A DNA stretch of 64,000 nt from an uncultured Granulosicoccus sp. (GTDB taxonomy: Bacteria > Pseudomonadota > Gammaproteobacteria > Granulosicoccales > Granulosicoccaceae): the NCBI GenBank assembly GCA_947492525.1, contig CANLNQ010000001.1, positions 186,001 through 250,000 of the forward strand. Direction: 5' to 3'. The notes below the pieces were generated by a model, which was not told where the DNA came from, did no database searches, and saw only the letters and a list, made by a program, of their open reading frames with translations. Each line of letters opens with the position of its first letter. Position 1 is the first letter of the stretch. The translations under genes and the position numbers were made by a program. This document shows, piece after piece, positions 37,670-46,476 of the stretch.

Positions 37670-37752
37670 ATCCTGCAAAAGGCGACATCAGTTCGCCTGC
37701 AGGTCTGGTTTTCGTCGCATGTGCGACAGATTCAACGAGGAGTAAAGTCACC

Positions 37753-38733
37753 ATGAAAAGACAGGCAACCGCCATTTTGCTTGGCGCAGCGCTTTCCCTG
37801 GCAGCTGGCCAGGCATCGGCAGAGAAACTGATCCTGAAGTTCGGGCACGTCGGCAACCCCGGCTCCCTGTTCGAAGCCTCAGTGGATGAATTCGTGAAGA
37901 ATGCCAATGCAAGGCTGGGCGATCGAGCCGAGGTACAGGCCTTCGGCTCTTCTCAGCTTGGCAAGGACAAGGAGCTCTTGCAGAAGCTGAAGCTGGGACA
38001 GATCATGTTCGCACTCCCCTCCTCCATCATGTCGTCGGTGGCCGATGAATTCGGTGTCTTCGAAATGCCCTACATCGTGCAGTCTCGCGAACACATGAAA
38101 GCCATCCAGGCAGAAATGGGTGAGAGTGTGTTCGGCGCCGCGGCAGAGAGCAAAGGCTACCGGATACTCGGCTACTTCGAGAATGGCTTTCGTCACATCA
38201 CCAACAACACACGCCCTATCTCGACACCAGAGGACCTCAAGGGCATCAAGCTGCGCACCCCCAATGGCGAATGGCGCGTGAAGATGTTCCAGCTGTATGG
38301 CGCCAACCCTACCCCCATGGCGCTCTCGGAAGTGTTCACGGCTCTCAAGACCGGTGTCATCGACGGGCAGGAAAACCCCTATGCGCAGATCTGGTCATCC
38401 AAGTTCCAGGAAGTGCAGAAGTATCTGTCCATCACGGGCCATGTCTACACCCCGGCCTATGTGCTTACCTCCGCCAAGAGCTTTGCCAAGCTACCCGACG
38501 ATATCCAGAGCGATCTGATCGCGGCTGCGGAGGAATCACAGGATGCGGTGTACACCATCGCCGCTCAACTGGAAACCGAGCTGCTGCAGAACCTCAAGGA
38601 TGCCAATGTGGAGGTCAACGAAGCCGACAAGCAGGCGTTCATCGATTCATCCGCACCGATCTACGAAGAGTTTGCCAACTCGGTTGAAGGCGGCGCCGAA
38701 CTGATCAGCACCGTGCAGTCTCTGGCCAGGTAG
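37753..38733 (+). CDS. dctP: TRAP transporter substrate-binding protein (DctP family)
   Basis: 326 residues with a signal peptide (1-23, ending ASAEK). GFRHITNNTRPISTPEDLKG, LKIRTP-like KLRTPNGEWRVKMF and GVIDGQENPYAQIWS are hallmarks of DctP, including the conserved Arg that anchors a substrate carboxylate. The protein is periplasmic and delivers organic acids to the DctQM permease. RBS GAGGAG. It follows the aminotransferase gene by 83 bp and precedes dctQ by about 100 bp. Confidence 0.92.
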   Translation: MKRQATAILLGAALSLAAGQASAEKLILKFGHVGNPGSLFEASVDEFVKNANARLGDRAEVQAFGSSQLGKDKELLQKLKLGQIMFALPSSIMSSVADEFGVFEMPYIVQSREHMKAIQAEMGESVFGAAAESKGYRILGYFENGFRHITNNTRPISTPEDLKGIKLRTPNGEWRVKMFQLYGANPTPMALSEVFTALKTGVIDGQENPYAQIWSSKFQEVQKYLSITGHVYTPAYVLTSAKSFAKLPDDIQSDLIAAAEESQDAVYTIAAQLETELLQNLKDANVEVNEADKQAFIDSSAPIYEEFANSVEGGAELISTVQSLAR

Positions 38734-38834
38734 TCACGACTCGACCTGCAATCCGGCAGCAATGCCGAAGCACCTGACGTCGCTGTGCCGGACACACGGC
38801 ACAGCGATCAGTCGCCCCGTTGAGAGGAGTTCCA

Positions 38835-39365
38835 GTGAATCGATTTTCCCACGTCCTCGAGCGCCTGCTCGAGTGGTTCCTCATGCTGCTGATGGTTGGC
38901 CTGACCGCCATTGTCATCATCTCCGTCGTCTACCGAAAGTTCGATGCGTCTCTGTCCTGGTACGACGAGGTCGCCAGCATCACCCTGGCCTGGATCACCT
39001 ACTACGGTGGTGCATTGGCAGTGCTGAAACGCAAGCACATCGGCTTTGACAGCGTGCTGCTGGCCATCCCCATGCCGGCAAGAATGTACGCAGCCGTGTT
39101 TGCCGAGCTGGTGTTTCTGGGCTTTTTCGTCCTGCTCGCCTGGGCCGGCTGGCAGGTATTGCTGGTACTCGAGGGCGATACGCTTGTCAGCCTGCGCTGG
39201 GTACCGGTTCAGCTTACCCAGTCAGTCATTCCGGTAGGCGCCGTGCTGTTCATTCTCTGCGAACTGATCAGCGCACCGGCCTATCTGCGCATGGTCGGTT
39301 CCGGTGTGTCTGCGGAGCATGCCGAAATCGAGGCGGAAATCGAAGCGGAGATGCAACGCACATGA
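38835..39365 (+). CDS. dctQ: TRAP transporter small permease (DctQ)
   Basis: 176 residues, four membrane helices: MLLMVGLTAIVIISVVYRK, then WYDEVASITLAWITYYGGAL (the WYDEV.R motif), FAELVFLGFFVLLAWAGWQV and a last helix. Start is GTG in VNRFSHVLE with GAGAGGAG upstream; TTG earlier is less likely. Its ATGA overlap with dctM is complete, so they are translationally coupled. The C-terminal tail is acidic (EIEAEIEAEMQRT). Confidence 0.9.
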   Translation: MNRFSHVLERLLEWFLMLLMVGLTAIVIISVVYRKFDASLSWYDEVASITLAWITYYGGALAVLKRKHIGFDSVLLAIPMPARMYAAVFAELVFLGFFVLLAWAGWQVLLVLEGDTLVSLRWVPVQLTQSVIPVGAVLFILCELISAPAYLRMVGSGVSAEHAEIEAEIEAEMQRT

Positions 39366-40642
39366 TCGTTCTGGGCATATTCATCGTTCTGGTGCTGCTG
39401 ATCTGCATCAACGTACCGATTGCCGTGGCACTGGCGGTCGCCGCCATCTTCGGTCTGGTCATCTCGGAAGGCGTCGGCTCCCTGGTCACCGTTGCACTGG
39501 ACATGTACGACGGATCCACCAAATTCTCATTGATCGCCATCCCCATGTTCGTCCTCGCCGGAGCCATCATGAACGCCGGCGGCATCACGGACAAGCTGAT
39601 CAACTTCGTGGCCGCTCTGATCGGCTTCGTACGTGGCGGCCTGGGCATGGTCAACATCGGTGTCTCTCTGTTCTTTGCCGAGATATCCGGTTCGGCCGTG
39701 GCCGATGTCGCCGCGCTGGGGTCGGTGATGATTCCGCAGATGAAGAAGCGCGGTTACTCCGGCCCGCTGGCGGCTTCCATCACCTCATCATCGGCCTCCC
39801 TTGCCATCATCATTCCGCCCTCCATCCCCATGATCGTGTATGGCGTATCTGCCAACGCCAGTATCGAGCAATTGTTCGTGGCCGGTGTGGTACCGGGACT
39901 GCTTGGCGCTGCCGGACTCATGGGTGTGGCGTATGCCTTTGCCTGCAAGTACAACCTGCCTACCGAAGAATCCTTCAATACCCGTCGCGTCAAGGAAACC
40001 TTCAAGGAGGCTCTGCCGACCTTCCTGCTACCGGTCATCATCCTGGGAGGCATATTCGGCGGCTATGTCACCGCAACCGAAGCTGCCGGACTTGCAGTAC
40101 TGGTATCCATGGGGCTCGGTATCTACTACCGGGAGGTGAACCTGAAACGACTGCGCCAGGCGATGATCGAAGGGGGCATACAGACAGCGGTCGTCATGCT
40201 GCTGGTGGCCGCCTCGGTACTGATGGGCGGCTATCTGACCCGAGCACAGGTGCCTCAGGACCTGGCTCAGGCAATGATGGACATGACCAGCAACAAGTAC
40301 GTCATCCTGTTCATTCTGAACATCTTCTTTCTGGTCATCGGCTTCTTCCTTCACTCGGTAGCTGCCATCATTCTGGTGGTACCCATCGTCGTGCCACTGA
40401 TCGAGCTGGCCGGAATCGATCCCGTGCATTTTGGTCTCATCGTGACATTGAACCTGGCCATCGGCCAACAGACTCCACCGGTCGCCTCGGTGCTCATCAC
40501 ATCCTGCTCCATCGCCAAGGCCAATATCTGGGATGTATCCAAGGTCAATGTCTACTTCGTGGCCGTGCTGCTGGTCGTGCTGTTCATGTGTACCTACATA
40601 CCGGCGATACCGATGTTCCTGGTCGACTATTTCTACGGCTGA
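39362..40642 (+). CDS. dctM: TRAP transporter large permease (DctM)
   Basis: 426 residues, about twelve membrane helices. SLIAIPMFVLAGAIMNAGGI, NIGVSLFFAEISGSAVADVA, SASLAIIIPPSIPMIVYGV and GLIVTLNLAIGQQTPPVAS are the DctM signatures. It uses a sodium gradient to import the ligand delivered by DctP. ATG overlaps the dctQ stop by four bases. Substrate is probably an organic acid linked to the neighbouring dehydrogenase and aminotransferase. Confidence 0.93.
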   Translation: MIVLGIFIVLVLLICINVPIAVALAVAAIFGLVISEGVGSLVTVALDMYDGSTKFSLIAIPMFVLAGAIMNAGGITDKLINFVAALIGFVRGGLGMVNIGVSLFFAEISGSAVADVAALGSVMIPQMKKRGYSGPLAASITSSSASLAIIIPPSIPMIVYGVSANASIEQLFVAGVVPGLLGAAGLMGVAYAFACKYNLPTEESFNTRRVKETFKEALPTFLLPVIILGGIFGGYVTATEAAGLAVLVSMGLGIYYREVNLKRLRQAMIEGGIQTAVVMLLVAASVLMGGYLTRAQVPQDLAQAMMDMTSNKYVILFILNIFFLVIGFFLHSVAAIILVVPIVVPLIELAGIDPVHFGLIVTLNLAIGQQTPPVASVLITSCSIAKANIWDVSKVNVYFVAVLLVVLFMCTYIPAIPMFLVDYFYG

Positions 40643-40712
40643 GCAGCTGTCACGTACAGCTGACACATCCATCAACCCGCTCTCCTGAACATGACCACTG
40701 CTCGAGCTGCCC

Positions 40713-41492
40713 ATGAACGACGACGATGAACTGCTGTTCGATCTGCAGGATGGTGTCGGCATCATCACCTTCAACCGACCGGGCGCCCGTAACGCCCTGA
40801 CCTTCGGCATGTACGAACAACTGGCATCGCTGTGCGAAGGCGTCAGCGACAGGTCTGTCGACGTCAAGGCCCTGATCATCACCGGAGCAGGTGAAAAGGC
40901 ATTTGCTGCCGGCACCGACATTGCCCAGTTCCGCCACTTCGCCACGGCGGAAGATGCGCTGAACTATGAACGCACCATGGACCGTGTGCTGGGCCTGCTG
41001 GAAGCGGTACCCGTACCAACCATCGCCGCCATTCGAGGCGCCTGCACCGGCGGTGGAGCGGCCATTGCCGCCTGCTGCGATCTTCGCGTTGCCAGCTCGG
41101 ATATCCAGTTCGGTTTCCCGATCGCTCGTACGCTGGGCAACTGTCTGTCAGTGGGCAATCTGTCAAGACTGGTGGAGCTGCTCGGCGCACCAAGAACCCG
41201 GGACATTCTGCTGAGCGCCAGACTCATCGGCAAGGACGAGGCTCTGTCCTGCCTGTTGATCAACGAATGTGTCAGCGACCCGATGAGTCGGGCCAAGGAG
41301 CTGGCCAGCCGGATGCAGCAACACGCACCGTTGACGATGGCAGCCTCCAAGGAAGGCTTGCGTCGTTTGCGGCAGCATGCCGCCGACATCGATGACGATG
41401 ACCTGATCGTGCAGTGCTACACCAGTGAGGACTTCCGCGAAGGCATGGAGGCCTTTCTGGCCAAACGGCGACCACAATGGCGAGGACAATGA
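40713..41492 (+). CDS. Enoyl-CoA hydratase/isomerase family protein
   Basis: 259 residues, crotonase fold. FAAGTDIAQFRHF and GACTGGGAAIAACCDLRVAS form the CoA and oxyanion-hole region. The usual catalytic Glu of hydratases in the third motif is not obvious (SVGNLSRLVELLG), so it may be a hydratase, isomerase, hydrolase or lyase. It is followed immediately (0 bp) by a CaiB/BaiF CoA-transferase, forming an acyl-CoA pair. Relation to the TRAP substrate is inferred from proximity: the pair lies 70 bp after dctM. Confidence 0.85.
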   Translation: MNDDDELLFDLQDGVGIITFNRPGARNALTFGMYEQLASLCEGVSDRSVDVKALIITGAGEKAFAAGTDIAQFRHFATAEDALNYERTMDRVLGLLEAVPVPTIAAIRGACTGGGAAIAACCDLRVASSDIQFGFPIARTLGNCLSVGNLSRLVELLGAPRTRDILLSARLIGKDEALSCLLINECVSDPMSRAKELASRMQQHAPLTMAASKEGLRRLRQHAADIDDDDLIVQCYTSEDFREGMEAFLAKRRPQWRGQ

Positions 41493-42722
41493 ATGGTGTC
41501 TGACGCGAGCAAGCCGGATCAGAGTACGGGACCGCTGTGCGGCATGAAGGTGATCGAGCTGGCACACATCATGGCCGGACCGGCTTGCGGTTTGCTGCTG
41601 GCCGACATGGGGGCCGACGTCATCAAGGTGGAGAAAACCGGGGGCGGAGATGACAGCCGGCGATTTCTGCCACCGGACATACAAGGCGAGTCCGCCGCTT
41701 ACATGATGATGAATCGCAACAAGCGAGGAATCGCACTGGACCTGAAGCAGGCAGAGGGCAAACGCGTCTTGAAAAAGCTGCTTGAACAGGCCGACGTCGT
41801 GATCGAGAACTACCGTCACGACACCATGAGCAGACTCGGGCTCGACTACGAGACGCTCAGGGCATTGAACCCGGGCTTGATCTATTGCGAGATTTCAGGG
41901 TTCGGGCGTACAGGCCCCTACCGGGAACGGGGTGGCTTCGATCTGATTGCACAAGGCAAGTCCGGCCTGATGTCGATCACCGGCGAAGGGCCAGGCAGAC
42001 CACCCGTGAAAGCCGGACCACCGATCACCGACATCACGGCAGGCATTCTGGCTGCCATGGGGGTCTGTGCCGCCTACGCCTCGAAACTGCAGACCGGTCT
42101 GGGCCAACGGGTCGATACCTCGCTGTTCGAAGCCGGCATAACCCACACCTTCTGGCAATCGGCCATCGCCTTCGCCACGGCACAGGCACCTGAGCCACTC
42201 GGATCCGCGCACCCCTTGAACGCCCCCTACCAGGCGATCGCCACGCAAGATGGCTGGATGAATCTGGGGGCAGCCAATCAGGCGAATTGGGAACGCATGC
42301 TGGCAGTCATCGATGCCAGGCATCTGAATGATGATGCGCGCTTTTCCAGCAACCCCTTGAGGATGCAGAACAGGCGTGAGCTGGTTGCAGAGCTGGAAGT
42401 CTACTTCCGCCAACGCAAGACCGATGAATGGGTCAGCTTGCTGAACGGGGCGGGTATTCCTGCAGGACCGATTCTCGACATCCTGCAGATGCACCAGGAC
42501 CCACAAGCGCTTGCGCGAGAGATGATCGTGGAGGTGGATCACCCACGCGCAGGACAGGTCAAGACGCTGGGCTCGCCCGTGAAGTTCCATGGTACGCCAG
42601 GCAGTATCCGGCGCGCCGCACCGCTGCTCGGCGAACACAGCCGAGAGGTGTTGGCAGAGGCCGGCTTCACCGATGATGAGATTGATCTACTCATTGACAG
42701 TCACGCAGTGCAATCGGGCTGA
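41493..42722 (+). CDS. CaiB/BaiF (family III) CoA-transferase
   Basis: 409 residues. LCGMKVIELAHIMAGPACG and LLADMGADVIKVEK carry the family N-terminus; NRNKRGIALDLKQAEG, VVIENYRHDTMSRLGLDYET with Arg, and ISGFGRTGPYRERGGFDLI (which includes the active-site Asp region) follow. These enzymes activate carboxylic acids using another acyl-CoA as CoA donor. It starts at ATGGTG right after the hydratase stop, so the two are translationally linked. Likely substrate: a carboxylate produced by or entering the cluster. Confidence 0.9.
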   Translation: MVSDASKPDQSTGPLCGMKVIELAHIMAGPACGLLLADMGADVIKVEKTGGGDDSRRFLPPDIQGESAAYMMMNRNKRGIALDLKQAEGKRVLKKLLEQADVVIENYRHDTMSRLGLDYETLRALNPGLIYCEISGFGRTGPYRERGGFDLIAQGKSGLMSITGEGPGRPPVKAGPPITDITAGILAAMGVCAAYASKLQTGLGQRVDTSLFEAGITHTFWQSAIAFATAQAPEPLGSAHPLNAPYQAIATQDGWMNLGAANQANWERMLAVIDARHLNDDARFSSNPLRMQNRRELVAELEVYFRQRKTDEWVSLLNGAGIPAGPILDILQMHQDPQALAREMIVEVDHPRAGQVKTLGSPVKFHGTPGSIRRAAPLLGEHSREVLAEAGFTDDEIDLLIDSHAVQSG

Positions 42723-42782
42723 GCCGGGCTGCGCTGCCACCCAGGAGGCTCCCCGCCCCACCCGACCCGCCTATCGGATTGG

Positions 42783-42791
42783 TGCAATGCA
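42783..42791. promoter_or_regulatory. TGCANTGCA palindrome (site 1)
   Basis: TGCAATGCA, 9-bp palindrome about 215 bp upstream of the phasin start. One of four similar motifs in the phasin/esterase locus. Confidence 0.5.
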
Positions 42792-42924
42792 TTATAAAGA
42801 GGGATAAAACACGCTCCAGACCAGTTTTCCAAAAGATCACATGGCTTGTGAACATTTCAACTCATTGATTTATATGAGAAATAAAAAGGACTCCCGATTC
42901 CTTGCAGAAATATCGCTTTTCATG

Positions 42925-42953
42925 TTGCACTGCAAAACATCCGTCCCTATAAT
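42925..42953 (+). promoter_or_regulatory. Sigma-70 promoter of the phasin gene
   Basis: TTGCAC - 17 bp - TATAAT, ending 51 bp upstream of the phasin ATG. The -35 box overlaps TGCACTGCAA (site 2, 42926-42935), so a protein bound there would block RNA polymerase. Confidence 0.7.
42926..42935. promoter_or_regulatory. TGCANTGCA palindrome (site 2), overlaps -35 box
   Basis: TGCACTGCAA. Identical 10-mer to site 4 (43678-43687). Confidence 0.6.
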
Positions 42954-43004
42954 CCTTCCCATCAAGACGTACAACACCTCCACATCTTCACAGGGAATAA
43001 AGCC

Positions 43005-43355
43005 ATGAACAACATTACTGAAACCATGAACGACCAAGTCAAGCAAATGATGGAAATGCAAGCTCGCGCCATCGAGCCAATGCGCGCTTTCGCAGTGGTT
43101 GCTGCTGATGCAGTCGAGCAACTGGCTCGCAAGAACTACGCAGTTGCCGGCGATGTACTGGAGTCCACTACCAAGCAGGTACACCTGACAGCTTCAGGCA
43201 AGGACCTGACAGAAGTTGCCACTGCACAGGCTGCTGAAGCCAAGGCACTCGTCGAGCTGATGAACACTCGTGCTTCTGAATACGCTGACCTTGCCAAGCA
43301 AGTCTCAAGCAAAGTGAAGGAAGCCACCGAAAGCGTTGCTGCTTCTTACAAGTAA
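43005..43355 (+). CDS. phaP: Phasin family protein
   Basis: 116 residues, all helical. MEMQARAIEPMRAFAVVAAD, then VEQLARKNYAVAGDVLESTT and AQAAEAKALVELMNTRASEY is a phasin pattern: amphipathic helices that coat polyhydroxyalkanoate granules. RBS GGGAATAAAG. It has a strong upstream promoter and a strong terminator, so it is probably highly expressed. No PHA synthase (phaC) or phaA/B genes are in the window; they must lie elsewhere if the strain makes PHA. Confidence 0.88.
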   Translation: MNNITETMNDQVKQMMEMQARAIEPMRAFAVVAADAVEQLARKNYAVAGDVLESTTKQVHLTASGKDLTEVATAQAAEAKALVELMNTRASEYADLAKQVSSKVKEATESVAASYK

Positions 43356-43421
43356 GCTTCCGATCGGCTGAATCGGCAGGATCGCCTTCTGGCGAGTCTG
43401 TAGAACAAGCAGCTGGCTGAT

Positions 43422-43471
43422 GCCCCGGCCCCCGGCGATACTTCATCGTCGGGGGTTCGGGGCTTTTTTTT
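43422..43471 (+). terminator. Strong Rho-independent terminator after phasin
   Basis: GCCCCGGCCCCCGGCGAT / ATCGTCGGGGGTTCGGGGC stem with a 5-base loop, followed by an eight-T tract. The best terminator in the window. Confidence 0.93.
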
Positions 43472-43817
43472 GCGCGCTCGTGCGAAACAAGGCTGGCAGG
43501 CTCCGAACCGTGCAGCGCCTACAGATCTCCACAATGTGAAAAAGTATGCAATGCAACACATCTAACTCTCTCGCCATCGTATTAACAATTGCTCACAAAA
43601 TGTTATCAAGCTCTTGTTTTAATTGAAAAACACAACCTGAAAAATACTTCAAACTCCACGAAAACCATCCTTTTTAATGCACTGCAACAGTTGCATTCAC
43701 TCGGCGAAGTACCTACGCTCGATTCTGGTTGGCTGCAGTACGTCAAAGTGTTTCGTTCGCCAGGAAGCGAATCTGCGAGAAGCCACAGACAAGTCGATCA
43801 CCGATTGAGGCTACACC
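43472..43817 (+). other. Intergenic region with TGCANTGCA sites 3 and 4
   Basis: 346 bp before the third esterase. It holds TGCAATGCA (43547-43555) and TGCACTGCAA (43678-43687, extended to TGCACTGCAACAGTTGCA) and is otherwise AT-rich without reading-frame evidence. Probably the esterase promoter and operator region. Confidence 0.5.
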
Positions 43818-44828
43818 ATGAATCCGACATCTACCGCCAATGACCTGGCTGGAATGCTGGACCGGCACCCGGTCATTCCCCCGCAAGGAATCAGCCTGGA
43901 TTCGACCTTGCCCGCCGGCAGCAATCCACATTCTCGCGACCGCAACTACCGTCTGTATGTCCCGAAGGGTTTCAATCCCGACAAACCCAGTGCATTGCTT
44001 GTCGTGCTGCACGGTTGTCATCAGACACACGAAGACATACAGCTGATCGCAGGCGTCGACTCTCTGGCAGACCGCGAGCAGTTTCTCGTCCTCTACCCCT
44101 ACGTCACCAGCTACTCGGGTTATCGCGTGCGCGAATGCTGGGGCTGGTGGATCAAGGCACACCGCACCCGCGGGCGTGGCGAGGTCGAGGATATCTGGCG
44201 TATCGTGGAGCAGGTCAAGCGCGATTTCGCTCTGGATCAATCCCGGCTTTATGTCTGCGGCCTGTCCTCAGGTGGGGCCATGGCTGTCAATTGCCTCGTC
44301 GCTCACCCGGACAGGTTTGCCGGTGGCGCCAGCGTGGCGGGGCTCGCCTACGGTGAAAGCCCCTCCGCTGTCAGGGGGTCCGCCTTTTCCATGGCCCGTT
44401 ACCATTCTCTGCAGCGTCTGTGCTCGGCAACCCGAAAGAACCTGGGCGGAGCGGCACCTCCCAATCTGCTCATCATTCATTCGGACGGTGATCAGGTGGT
44501 GTCTGACAAGGCAACGGATAATCTGGAGCAGAGCTGGCGGGAAGTCGCCGGCCTTGATACCGGTGCGAGGCAATGGCAGATCGAGGGCGATGCATCCGGT
44601 GTGCCGTGGACTCTGACAGGCTACACCAGCGGCAATCAAGCTCGACTACTCAGGCTGGATACGCCGGGCTTTCCTCATGGTTGGCTAGGTGGCCCCGAAG
44701 GCCCTCACAGCAGTCCTGAAGCGCCGTGTATCTCGGAGCTTATCTGGTGGCATCTGAACGCATCGGCCGGCAGGCAACGCAGTGGAATCGACCCTGCCCG
44801 GGATGAGTTGCTGCAAGAGGCCAGTTGA
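43818..44828 (+). CDS. PHB-depolymerase-family esterase (copy 3)
   Basis: 336 residues, cytoplasmic (no signal peptide). LLVVLHGCHQTHEDIQ, CGLSSGGAMAVNCLV (nucleophile Ser within GLSSG), HSDGDQVVSDKATDN (Asp) and FPHGWLGGPEG (His). A later-branching relative of the two other copies: its lipase box is GLSSG rather than GFSAG. Placed next to a phasin gene and behind motifs shared with the phasin promoter, it is the best candidate for an intracellular PHA depolymerase in this window. The ATG at 43818 fits, with GAGGC upstream. Confidence 0.82.
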   Translation: MNPTSTANDLAGMLDRHPVIPPQGISLDSTLPAGSNPHSRDRNYRLYVPKGFNPDKPSALLVVLHGCHQTHEDIQLIAGVDSLADREQFLVLYPYVTSYSGYRVRECWGWWIKAHRTRGRGEVEDIWRIVEQVKRDFALDQSRLYVCGLSSGGAMAVNCLVAHPDRFAGGASVAGLAYGESPSAVRGSAFSMARYHSLQRLCSATRKNLGGAAPPNLLIIHSDGDQVVSDKATDNLEQSWREVAGLDTGARQWQIEGDASGVPWTLTGYTSGNQARLLRLDTPGFPHGWLGGPEGPHSSPEAPCISELIWWHLNASAGRQRSGIDPARDELLQEAS

Positions 44829-45024
44829 AAACCAGGTGAGTACCACCCCCGAAGGAATGACGGTCGAACGCTTGCCTCCAGCTCATGCCGCAAGGGTGGC
44901 GTAGCGCGTCCCTTCATCACGAAATAAGGAAAAAAATAGGCAACGCCACGACAGGCCCTGCCCGGCCTTTACGCGTCGATAAACTACCGCATATTGGATG
45001 GCAGAATTTCCCATGGAGACTGTC

Positions 45025-45165
45025 ATGAGTAAACGGACCATCAAACGCAGCTGCCAGGCAATCGTGACTCTGCTGATCGTCAGCCAACTGAGTGCCTGCC
45101 CATTGATACCACCACGGGCCCCGGGCGGTCATGCGCCAGCGCCTGTCCATCACGCACCACACTGA
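45025..45165 (+). CDS. Small lipoprotein (46 residues)
   Basis: MSKRTIKRSCQAIVTLLIVS then QLSAC: a basic N-terminus, hydrophobic core and lipobox LSAC. The mature tail is Pro/His/Ala-rich (PLIPPRAPGGHAPAPVHH) with histidines that may bind metal. The ATG at 45013 is an in-frame alternative start. No family recognised. It lies 113 bp upstream of the MacA-like gene. Confidence 0.55.
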   Translation: MSKRTIKRSCQAIVTLLIVSQLSACPLIPPRAPGGHAPAPVHHAPH

Positions 45166-45278
45166 GTGCACGCAGTGCTGGATACAGAGATCGCACCACG
45201 GCAATGCCGAATTGTGCGAATGGCTGATCCAGCAATCAACGGCTATACAGGATTGTTTCCGAGCACCTTGTTCACGGA

Positions 45279-46475
45279 ATGAAAACCAGAAAGATGCACC
45301 TACCTCGCCTACCTCGTTACCTGATCCCGATTGCTCTGCTGGTCGTCGCCTTCGTGGCCTGGAAGTCCTTTACCGGCACGCAGGACACCCCTCCACCGGC
45401 AACAAGCAGAGTCACTCGCGATACCGTGCAGGACACCGTGCTGGCCACCGGGATCATCGAGGCCAATCAACTGGTCAGCGTCGGTGCACGCGTGTCAGGA
45501 CAGATCGAAACACTGGCAGTCAGACTCGGACAATCGGTGGACGAAGGCGATCTGATTGCGCAGATCGACTCACAGGACCAGCAAAACGCCGTACTGCAGG
45601 CAAAGGCAGCTCTGGCCAACATCGAGGCGCAGATTGCTGCCACTCGCGCCCGCCTGTCTCAATCCAGACATGATCTGGAGCGGGAGGAGGAATTGCTGAG
45701 CAGCAACTTCACCTCCACGGAAGACGTGGAAGCCGCCCGAATGAACGTGGCCGTGTACGAGGCCGAACTGGAGGCACTGCAGGCACAGCTTTCCAGCGCC
45801 GAAGTCAGTGTCTCGAACATGCAGATCGCGCTGGAAAGAACCAGCATTCATGCACCGATATCCGGCACGGTAGTGGCCATCGTGGTCGACGAGGGACAAA
45901 CCGTGAATGCCTCGCAAAGCACACCGACCCTCGTCAAGATCGCCGAACTGGATACCATGCTCGTCAAGACGGAGATATCCGAAGCGGATATCGTCCGGGT
46001 ACAACCCGGTCAGGCCGTCACTTTCACGATACTGGGTGAGCAAGACAGGGAATTTCACGCAGAGGTTCGTGAGGTGGAACCGGCGCCATCGGAAATCGAG
46101 ACCAGCGACACCATCTCTTCCGACGAAGCGGTCTATTACAACGCCTTGCTGGAAGTCGATAATCCACAGCATTTGCTGCGCATCGGCATGACCACGCAGG
46201 TGTCGATCATTCTCGACAGCGCAGACAATGTGCTCACCATTCCGGCCGCGGCCCTACGGGCTGGGCCTCAGGGACGCACGACGGTGGAAGTATACGATCC
46301 CGCTAGTGATGAGCGCACCGTGAAGGACGTGACAGTCGGCCTCGACAATGACGTCAGGGTTGCAGTTCTCTCCGGGCTCGATGAAGGCGAGCTGGTGATC
46401 ACCGGATCGGCATCAGCCGACGGTCCGGATTCGGGCAATGAGCCACGCATGCGCATGCCTCCCATGGGCCTCTGA
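45279..46475 (+). CDS. macA: MacA-type periplasmic adaptor (HlyD/RND family)
   Basis: 398 residues. One N-terminal membrane helix (14-29), then the lipoyl/barrel-sandwich halves ATGIIEANQLVSVGARVSGQ and SIHAPISGTVVAIVVDEGQT, a helical hairpin (about 105-195) and beta-barrel (250-300). It links an inner-membrane ABC exporter to an outer-membrane channel such as TolC. The immediately downstream MacB (1-bp gap) confirms the pair. It exports macrolides, enterotoxin or envelope signals in other bacteria. No TolC gene is in the window. Confidence 0.9.
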   Translation: MKTRKMHLPRLPRYLIPIALLVVAFVAWKSFTGTQDTPPPATSRVTRDTVQDTVLATGIIEANQLVSVGARVSGQIETLAVRLGQSVDEGDLIAQIDSQDQQNAVLQAKAALANIEAQIAATRARLSQSRHDLEREEELLSSNFTSTEDVEAARMNVAVYEAELEALQAQLSSAEVSVSNMQIALERTSIHAPISGTVVAIVVDEGQTVNASQSTPTLVKIAELDTMLVKTEISEADIVRVQPGQAVTFTILGEQDREFHAEVREVEPAPSEIETSDTISSDEAVYYNALLEVDNPQHLLRIGMTTQVSIILDSADNVLTIPAAALRAGPQGRTTVEVYDPASDERTVKDVTVGLDNDVRVAVLSGLDEGELVITGSASADGPDSGNEPRMRMPPMGL

Positions 46476-46476
46476 C

